A DNA stretch of 6,022 nucleotides, taken from contig JASLCW010000165.1 of assembly GCA_030151765.1 (NCBI GenBank), forward strand, positions 1 to 6,022, given 5' to 3'. Every line of letters begins with the position of its first letter. Position 1 is the stretch's first letter. The notes beneath the pieces are model-generated. The model was not told the origin of the DNA and did no database searches. It worked only from the letters and a program-made list of their open reading frames with translations. Source of the DNA: Marmoricola sp. (GTDB lineage Bacteria; Actinomycetota; Actinomycetes; Propionibacteriales; Nocardioidaceae). The position numbers were made by a program, and so were the translations under genes. This document shows positions 1 through 4,374 of this stretch, piece by piece.

Positions 1-713
1 CTGACGGTGTTGGTGACCAGGATCAGCGTGGTCGCCTTGGCCTCGGACATCGCGGCAGCGCCGACGATCGTCTTGCCCGCCCCACAAGGGAGTACGACGA
101 CTCCGGAGCCGCCGTGCCAGAAGGATTCCGCCGCCTGGCGCTGGTAGTCGCGGAGCGACCAGCCGTCCTGGGCGAGGTCGATCGGGTGCGCCTCGCCGTC
201 GACATAGCCCGCGAGATCCTCCGCCGGCCAACCGAGTTTGAGCAGGGCCTGCTTGAGATCGCCGCGTTCGGAGGCGTGCACGATGACCGTGCCGGCAGCG
301 CCGGGGGCCGGGTCGAGCCGGGCACCGATCATGCCCGCCACCCGCTTGGAGCGGGTGACCTCCTCGAAGACGGCGGCATCGGTGCTGGTCAGCACCAGCC
401 CGTGGGTCGGATGCTTCTCGAGGCGGAGCCGGCCGTAGCGGTCCATCGTCTCGGCGACATCGACCAGCAGAGCGTGCGGCACGGCGTACCGGCTGAAGGT
501 GAGCAGGGTGTCGATCACCTGCTCGGCATCGTGCCCGGCCGCGCGCGCATTCCACAGGCCGAGGGGCGTGAGTCGATAGGTGTGGATGTGCTCCGGGCTG
601 CGCTCGAGTTCCGCGAAGGGAGCGATCGCCTTGCGTGCCGCGTCGGCCTGCTCGTGGTCGACCTCGAGGAGGAGGGTCTTGTCCGACTGGACGATGAGTG
701 GGCCGTCGTTCAC
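1..713 (-). CDS. DNA repair helicase XPB, N-terminal part (cut by window edge)
   Basis: This is the first 237 codons of a bacterial XPB (ERCC3-type) superfamily 2 DNA helicase, a cytoplasmic ATP-driven 3'-5' DNA unwinding or remodelling enzyme linked to repair. Residues about 5-100 form the XPB/Ssl2-type N-terminal helicase-associated domain. Residues about 104-180 match the position of the XPB damage-recognition domain. LRDYQ (187-191) is the usual SF2 element before motif I, and LPCGAGKT (208-215) is the Walker A/motif I. Motifs Ia to VI, the RED motif and the thumb lie outside the window. The GTG start is fixed by an in-frame TAG four codons upstream (723-725). No Shine-Dalgarno is visible in front of it, but TAGACT lies six bases upstream, suggesting a leaderless transcript. 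The gene follows the RCC1-like gene by 22 bp, an unusual neighbour; its expected partner is the gene at 4375-6022. The family call is very secure; activity cannot be judged from this part. Confidence 0.93.
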   Translation of the reverse strand, partial: MNDGPLIVQSDKTLLLEVDHEQADAARKAIAPFAELERSPEHIHTYRLTPLGLWNARAAGHDAEQVIDTLLTFSRYAVPHALLVDVAETMDRYGRLRLEKHPTHGLVLTSTDAAVFEEVTRSKRVAGMIGARLDPAPGAAGTVIVHASERGDLKQALLKLGWPAEDLAGYVDGEAHPIDLAQDGWSLRDYQRQAAESFWHGGSGVVVLPCGAGKTIVGAAAMSEAKATTLILVTNTV

Positions 714-719
714 GGAGCG

Positions 720-725
720 AGTCTA
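720..725 (-). promoter_or_regulatory. Candidate -10 element (TAGACT) for a leaderless XPB transcript
   Basis: On the minus strand TAGACT fits the actinobacterial TANNNT -10 pattern. The six bases between it and the GTG of the helicase gene would place transcription start on the first base of that codon, which is the usual geometry of leaderless genes. The absence of a ribosome binding site agrees with this. No convincing -35 hexamer is seen 16-18 bp further upstream, where the DNA is the 3' end of the RCC1-like gene. Confidence 0.45.
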
Positions 726-735
726 GGTGGCGGGG

Positions 736-2241
736 TCAGCGGGCAGCCCAGGGCGCCGGCACCCGGATCGGCACCAGGCTCTTGTCGCCGTCGACGCCGC
801 TGTGGGCACCCGAGCCGATCTCGCCGTACTGGTTGGAGCCCCAGCACCAGACCGTGCCTGCTTTCAGGGCGCAGGTGTGGCCGCCGGCAGTGCTGATCGC
901 CGACCAGCCCGAGCCGGGCACCTTGACGGGTACGGCGGAGTAGCCACCCATCGTGCCGTCGCCGAGCTGTCCCGAAGCATTCCGGCCCCAGCACCACCCC
1001 GTTCCGTCGGGCCGGGTGCCGCAGGCCTGCAGCCCGCCACCGGTTGCCACGGTGGCCCAGGTGCCCCCACCGGTGACCTGAACGGGGGTTGGGTACGGCG
1101 CGCTCTGACCCGAGCCTGTGGTGACGCCGAGTTGTCCGTACTGGTTGCTGCCCCAACACATGACGGTGTTGTCGGAGCGCTGCCCGCAGGTGTTGTCGAC
1201 GCCCGCCGTCAAGCTCCTCCAGATCGCACCGCCGGTGACCGGCAGGGGAGTCGGGTTGGCGGCGTACTGTCCGCTGCCGGTCGGGTTCCCGAGGGCCCCC
1301 GACAGGTTCGCACCCCAGCACCAGGCCGATCCGTCGGTCTTGATGCCGCAGGTGTGGTTGCTGCCGGTGGTGATGCTGCGCCAGCTCCCGCCTCCGGCGA
1401 CGGGTACCGGCGTCCATGAGGAGTCGGTGACGGTGGGATCGACACCGAGCTCTCCCCACGGATTCGTTCCCCAGCACCAGGCACTCCGGTCGGTCGACCT
1501 GATCCCGCACGTGTGGAAGACATTCGCGCTGACCGAGGCCCAGACGCCGCCGCCGGGTACGAGCATGGGTGCGGGATTTGCGACATCGCTGCCGGCATTG
1601 GTACCGGTGCCCAGTTGTCGCCACTGATTGCTGCCCCAGCACCACACAGTGTGGTCGAGCCGCAGTCCGCAGGTGCTGAACAGGCTCGCACTCAGGGACG
1701 TCCACACCGCACCTCCCGGAACCTGGTGCGGTCGCGGGTTCGCCGATTCGGTGCTGATGTTGACGCTGCTGCCGAGCTGGCCGTAGTGGTTCGCGCCCCA
1801 GCACCACGCGGTGTGATCGACCGCCACGGCACAGGTGTCGTCGGATCCGGTCGTGACCTGGCTGAACTTGAGTTGGAGACGGGTGAAGGTGACGCGGACC
1901 GTCGTACGACGGGTGGCCTTGACCTTGACCGTCAGCTTCTTCGCGGACTGGGCGTATCCGCGCACGGGGGCGATGGTGATCGTGTAGTTCCCGGGGGAGA
2001 TCTTCTTGAAGGTCTTCGTGCCGGTGGCGCGCAAGGCCTTGTGGTGGGGGCTCTTGGCCCGGATCTTGGCCTTCACGCCGTGGGCGAGGCCGGTGACGAC
2101 GATCCTGAGACTCCCCGTCTTCTGCGCAGCCGTCGCGGAGTTCGTCGTACCGACGACGAGGGCGGCAGCCACCAGCGCCAGCGCGGCCAGCGCGGCGGCG
2201 TACGTCGGAAGGGGGTGTCGGCGCATTCCGACAGGGTCCAC
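736..2241 (-). CDS. Secreted seven-repeat RCC1/BLIP-II-like beta-propeller protein
   Basis: Residue numbers count from the GTG at 2247, the longest reading (503 aa). I prefer the GTG at 2241 because GAAGG (2248-2252) stands six bases before it; the ATG at 2226 is also possible. All three starts keep a Sec-type signal peptide: basic RRH, a hydrophobic stretch of about residues 16-34, and an Ala-rich cleavage region near SATAA (38-41). Residues about 44-124 form a Lys/Arg-rich beta domain with SPGNYTITI, resembling Ig-like or carboxypeptidase-regulatory folds. Seven RCC1-type repeats follow, with CWG at 149, 203, 258, 310, 364, 419 and 468, mostly continuing as xNxxGxLG. That predicts a seven-bladed propeller. 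Each repeat has exactly two cysteines about 10 residues apart (14 in all), suggesting one disulfide per blade outside the cell. The family ranges from eukaryotic RCC1 to the secreted beta-lactamase inhibitor BLIP-II, so the binding partner cannot be predicted. The gene lies about 45 bp after the permease and may be co-transcribed with it. Confidence 0.9.
   Translation of the reverse strand: MDPVGMRRHPLPTYAAALAALALVAAALVVGTTNSATAAQKTGSLRIVVTGLAHGVKAKIRAKSPHHKALRATGTKTFKKISPGNYTITIAPVRGYAQSAKKLTVKVKATRRTTVRVTFTRLQLKFSQVTTGSDDTCAVAVDHTAWCWGANHYGQLGSSVNISTESANPRPHQVPGGAVWTSLSASLFSTCGLRLDHTVWCWGSNQWRQLGTGTNAGSDVANPAPMLVPGGGVWASVSANVFHTCGIRSTDRSAWCWGTNPWGELGVDPTVTDSSWTPVPVAGGGSWRSITTGSNHTCGIKTDGSAWCWGANLSGALGNPTGSGQYAANPTPLPVTGGAIWRSLTAGVDNTCGQRSDNTVMCWGSNQYGQLGVTTGSGQSAPYPTPVQVTGGGTWATVATGGGLQACGTRPDGTGWCWGRNASGQLGDGTMGGYSAVPVKVPGSGWSAISTAGGHTCALKAGTVWCWGSNQYGEIGSGAHSGVDGDKSLVPIRVPAPWAAR
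839..1809 (-). repeat. Seven coding repeats of the RCC1 propeller
   Basis: A short conserved block (plus-strand form CCCCAGCACCA with small changes) begins at 839, 986, 1151, 1313, 1469, 1634 and 1796. It encodes the WCWGxN core of each propeller blade. The period is 147-165 bp, in frame. The DNA between blocks has diverged strongly, so these are old protein repeats rather than a recent tandem duplication. Confidence 0.85.
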
Positions 2242-2286
2242 CCGCACCCTTCGGGAAACCTTCAGGTCGCTGGTGAGCCGCGGGAG

Positions 2287-2970
2287 CTATCCCACGCGGT
2301 AGCGGCGCAGCACCACGCGTGAGACCGCCGCACTGGCCAGTGCGAGTACGGCGCACCACAGCGTCGTCGTCGCGGGGGTGAGATCGCCGAACCATCCGAA
2401 GGCGTCGCCCCACCAGTGCTTCCAGGTCAGCAGGACGGCGACGCCGCCACCGACCAGGATCGTCAGCGGGCCGCCGACGATCACGGTGAGCATCTGGAAG
2501 CGGGCGACGACGGCGCCGAGGAGCGCCCCGACGGCGAAGGCGGTCATCAGCGAGACGACGAAGAGCAGCCAGTCCAGGGCCCATGAAGTGCCGAACCACG
2601 AGAACCAGAAGAAGTGACCGTGCAGTCCCCAGCCGTCACTGCCGCGCTCGATGAGCTGGAGGACGAAGCAGAGCGTGCCGAAGACGACGCCGAGGATCCC
2701 GCCGGTGACGAAGGTGCCGGCGGTGAAGGCGCGCCGGCTGCTGCCCAGACCCATCGCGAAGGGCAGGCCGCGGACCACGGCGAGGGCCGCGGCGGCGGCG
2801 ACGAAGCAGTAGATGGAGGCGAGGCCGCCGGTCTTGCGCCCGTCCTCGGCGACGACGAACCAGATCGCGAGGTTGATCGCGAAGGCGGAGGCGAGGATCC
2901 CGATCGGCAGGGCGAAGAGGGTGAGCCGGTCGATCATGTGCATGCGGGTGACGGCGAGTGCGCGATTCAT
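2287..2970 (-). CDS. ABC transporter permease-type membrane protein, six helices
   Basis: A 227-residue integral membrane protein and probable partner of the ATPase encoded just before it. Six hydrophobic segments are visible at about residues 18-40, 49-69, 82-106, 131-155, 160-182 and 199-222. A short aromatic-rich loop (GHFFWFSWFGTSW, 118-130) precedes segment four, and the C-terminus is basic (RRYRVG). Length and layout fit the membrane subunits that accompany YtrB-like ATPases under YtrA-type GntR control. I see no solute-binding protein, so export or membrane-stress defence is likelier than uptake; the substrate is unknown. The ATG overlaps the TGA of the ATPase gene by four bases (2967-2970), and GAAGGAG lies seven bases before the start, so translation is probably coupled. 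Some actinobacterial operons of this kind carry two permease genes; only one is present here, so it may act as a homodimer. Confidence 0.85.
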   Translation of the reverse strand: MNRALAVTRMHMIDRLTLFALPIGILASAFAINLAIWFVVAEDGRKTGGLASIYCFVAAAAALAVVRGLPFAMGLGSSRRAFTAGTFVTGGILGVVFGTLCFVLQLIERGSDGWGLHGHFFWFSWFGTSWALDWLLFVVSLMTAFAVGALLGAVVARFQMLTVIVGGPLTILVGGGVAVLLTWKHWWGDAFGWFGDLTPATTTLWCAVLALASAAVSRVVLRRYRVG

Positions 2971-3851
2971 CGGTGGTCTCCTTCGACGAGGCCGGTGTGG
3001 ACGACGAGGGACTGCAGGGAGACGGGTGCCACGTCGACGCCGAGCTCCTGGGCCCAGGCCCGCATGCCCGCGGTCGGCGGGACCTCGGCGGTGACCCGGA
3101 CATAGCCGCCGAGCGGCTCCTCGTGCAGGAGCGCGGCTCCGCCGACGAGTTCGTGTACGGCGTCTGACGGGCCGGTCAGGGTGCTGGCGCGGCGGCGCAG
3201 CTCGTCGACCTCACCGGCGAGAGCGACCCGCCCCCGGTCGAGGACGACGACCTGCTCCAGTGCGGCCGCGGCCTCGTCGATGAGATGGGTGGAGAGCAGG
3301 ATCGTGCGCGGGTGTTCGGCGTACGCCTTGATCAACTCGTCGTAGAAGACCCGGCGCGAGGTCGCGTCGAGGCCGAGCACCGGTTCGTCGAGGATGGTCA
3401 GCGGTGCCCGGGAGGCGAGCGCGGTGATCACGCCGACCGCGGCGCGCATGCCCCGCGAGAGCTTCTGGATCTGGCGCCGCCGGGGGAGCTGGAAGACGTC
3501 GACCAGCCGGTCGGCGAGCTCGGCATCCCACTCCGGATAGAAGGCAGGCCCGATGCCGAGGAGGTGTTGCACCCGGTAGTTGTTCGAATACTGCTGCGAT
3601 TCGCGCTGGAAGCAGATCCGGGAGAGCACGCCGTCGTTCTCGAGCGGGTTCTCGCCGAAGATCCGGACGCTTCCCGTGGTGGGGAAGTCCTGCCCGGTGA
3701 GCAGGCTCATCAGCGTCGTCTTCCCGGCGCCGTTGCGCCCGAAGAGGCCGACGATGGTGTCGGCCTGGATGGTCAGGTCGACGTCGGCCAGTGCGTCATT
3801 GCTGCCGAAACGTCGGCCGAGGCCCGTGACCTCGATGGCGGGGGTGCTCAC
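2967..3851 (-). CDS. ABC transporter ATP-binding protein, YtrB-like
   Basis: A 294-residue ATPase that would power the permease encoded next to it on the inner face of the membrane. All nucleotide-binding motifs are present: Walker A GRNGAGKT (38-45), Q-loop Gln82 in CFQRES, signature LSRGM (131-135), Walker B LTILDEP (151-157) with catalytic Glu156, D-loop LGLD (159-162) and switch His189 in LSTHL. The signature differs from LSGGQ, but SKGM/SRGM-like forms are usual in YtrB-type ATPases. The YPEWD segment (105-109) before the helical domain is also typical of that group. Residues about 215-294 form a C-terminal extension of unknown role. The start is the GTG whose GTGA overlaps the TGA stop of the GntR gene (3848-3851). 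The gene's end overlaps the permease start in the same way. It is the second gene of a translationally coupled operon. Confidence 0.94.
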   Translation of the reverse strand: MSTPAIEVTGLGRRFGSNDALADVDLTIQADTIVGLFGRNGAGKTTLMSLLTGQDFPTTGSVRIFGENPLENDGVLSRICFQRESQQYSNNYRVQHLLGIGPAFYPEWDAELADRLVDVFQLPRRRQIQKLSRGMRAAVGVITALASRAPLTILDEPVLGLDATSRRVFYDELIKAYAEHPRTILLSTHLIDEAAAALEQVVVLDRGRVALAGEVDELRRRASTLTGPSDAVHELVGGAALLHEEPLGGYVRVTAEVPPTAGMRAWAQELGVDVAPVSLQSLVVHTGLVEGDHR

Positions 3852-4207
3852 TTGCGGCCCTCCTTGATCATCGCGATCACGTGGTCGCGGTCGATGCCCA
3901 GCCGCTGCGCCTGCGCCAGCAGGGGCTCGACGTACTCCTGGACGAATTCGTCGCGTCGGCGGCCGAGCAGCTTGTCGCGTGCTCCGGTGGAGACGAACAT
4001 TCCGATTCCTCGCTTCTTGTAGAGGATCCCGTCGCTGACGAGGGCGTTGAGTCCCTTCGCCGCGGTGGCGGGGTTGATCTGGTGGAAGGCGGCGAGCTCG
4101 TTCGTCGAGGGCGCCTGCGCCTCCTCGGGAAGGGTGCCGTCGAGGACCTGGCGTTCGAGTTGCTCGGCGATCTGCTCGAAGAGCGGCCGGCCGTCGTCGA
4201 TCAGCAA
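3848..4207 (-). CDS. GntR-family transcriptional repressor, YtrA subfamily
   Basis: A 119-residue DNA-binding regulator, probably the repressor of its own operon. Residues about 5-73 form the GntR winged helix: GRPLFEQIAEQL, then PSTNELAAFHQINPATAAKG (33-52, recognition helix region), then the wing around KKRGIGMFV. The remaining 45 or so residues are helical and too short for a ligand-binding domain of the FadR, HutC or MocR type, which is the mark of the YtrA subfamily. The frame opens as far as a TTG at 4240, but that start would lie inside the operator palindrome. The TTG at 4207 gives MLIDDGRPLFEQ, the usual start of the family, and AAGAGGTG (4212-4219) lies at proper spacing. TTG may keep repressor levels low. 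The stop overlaps the ATPase start by four bases. The family usually responds to cell-envelope antibiotics or stress; the inducer here is unknown. Confidence 0.92.
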   Translation of the reverse strand: MLIDDGRPLFEQIAEQLERQVLDGTLPEEAQAPSTNELAAFHQINPATAAKGLNALVSDGILYKKRGIGMFVSTGARDKLLGRRRDEFVQEYVEPLLAQAQRLGIDRDHVIAMIKEGRK

Positions 4208-4225
4208 GATGCACCTCTTGTTGGT

Positions 4226-4251
4226 TGGTTCATTACCCAACTAATGAACCA
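4226..4251. promoter_or_regulatory. Operator: perfect 10+10 inverted repeat upstream of the GntR gene
   Basis: The arms TGGTTCATTA (4226-4235) and TAATGAACCA (4242-4251) are exact reverse complements around the six-base spacer CCCAAC. The site begins 19 bp upstream of the GntR start and overlaps the likely -10 region. It is AT-rich within GC-rich DNA. Position and symmetry fit the autoregulatory binding site of the dimeric YtrA-type protein encoded next to it. The binding itself is inference. Confidence 0.8.
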
Positions 4252-4272
4252 TGGAGGTGGCAAGGACGTCAA
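4243..4272 (-). promoter_or_regulatory. Candidate promoter of the GntR-ABC-permease operon
   Basis: TTGACG (4267-4272, minus strand) is a good -35 hexamer. Eighteen bases further on is TTCATT (4243-4248), an imperfect -10 that lies within one arm of the operator. A repressor bound to the palindrome would therefore block this promoter. The -35 is convincing; the -10 is a weak match and could be off by a base or two. Confidence 0.45.
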
Positions 4273-4284
4273 GTCCCGTTGGCG

Positions 4285-4306
4285 AAACACAACATCCGTT
4301 GTGAAT
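4285..4306. repeat. Imperfect inverted repeat, second copy of the CACAAC motif
   Basis: CACAAC (4288-4293) and GTTGTG (4298-4303) are exact inverted arms around ATCC; the flanks continue with partial symmetry. It copies the core of the perfect palindrome at 4347-4368 with a different spacer, and the centres are 62 bp apart. It lies about 12 bp upstream of the candidate -35, a position suited to a regulator site. A second weak hairpin terminator is the alternative. Confidence 0.5.
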
Positions 4307-4346
4307 TGCCTACGGATCACACCGAACTCCGTGTGTTCCGTGGGTA

Positions 4347-4368
4347 AAACACAACGGGCGTTGTGTTT
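4347..4368 (-). terminator. Perfect 10-bp stem palindrome just after a stop codon, likely terminator
   Basis: The arms AAACACAACG and CGTTGTGTTT are exact inverted repeats around two bases. The stem begins six bases after the TGA of the helicase-associated gene and, read on the minus strand, ends in TTTT. Hairpins with short T-tracts are common terminators in high-GC Gram-positives. It would separate that gene from the GntR operon. The tight two-base centre and the related copy at 4285-4306 leave open that both are protein-binding sites. Confidence 0.5.
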
Positions 4369-4374
4369 CGCGAG

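Noticed and set aside
114..896. Open frame of 260 codons on the plus strand opposite XPB and the RCC1 end
   Set aside because: It is a shadow of the XPB gene in GC-rich DNA; the minus strand carries clear helicase domains and a Walker A motif.
2242..2286. Terminator between the permease and RCC1-like genes
   Set aside because: Only four-base arms (ACCT/AGGT) and a CCC/GGG pair are seen, without a T-tract; this is too weak to call.
710..2599. Open frame of 629 codons on the minus strand overlapping the RCC1-like and permease genes
   Set aside because: It is an Arg-rich low-complexity translation in the wrong frame; the competing frames have a signal peptide, RCC1 repeats and membrane helices.
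3967..4022. Frameshift or fusion joining the GntR and ATPase frames
   Set aside because: A long frame running through both regions is a shadow upstream of the ATPase start; the two genes are intact and overlap by a normal GTGA junction.
4208..4240. Extension of the GntR gene to the TTG at 4240
   Set aside because: It would start inside the operator palindrome and translate the ribosome binding site; the TTG at 4207 gives the usual family N-terminus.
4323..4339. Possible LexA/SOS box (GAAC and GTTC half sites) in the intergenic region
   Set aside because: The half sites are seven bases apart instead of the four of the actinobacterial SOS box, and the flanks do not match.
4285..4368. NrdR-box or Rex-box identity for the paired CACAAC palindromes
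   Set aside because: Half-sites and spacing do not fit: Rex sites have the arms in the opposite order, and NrdR boxes have an AT-rich centre and are usually about 31 bp apart.
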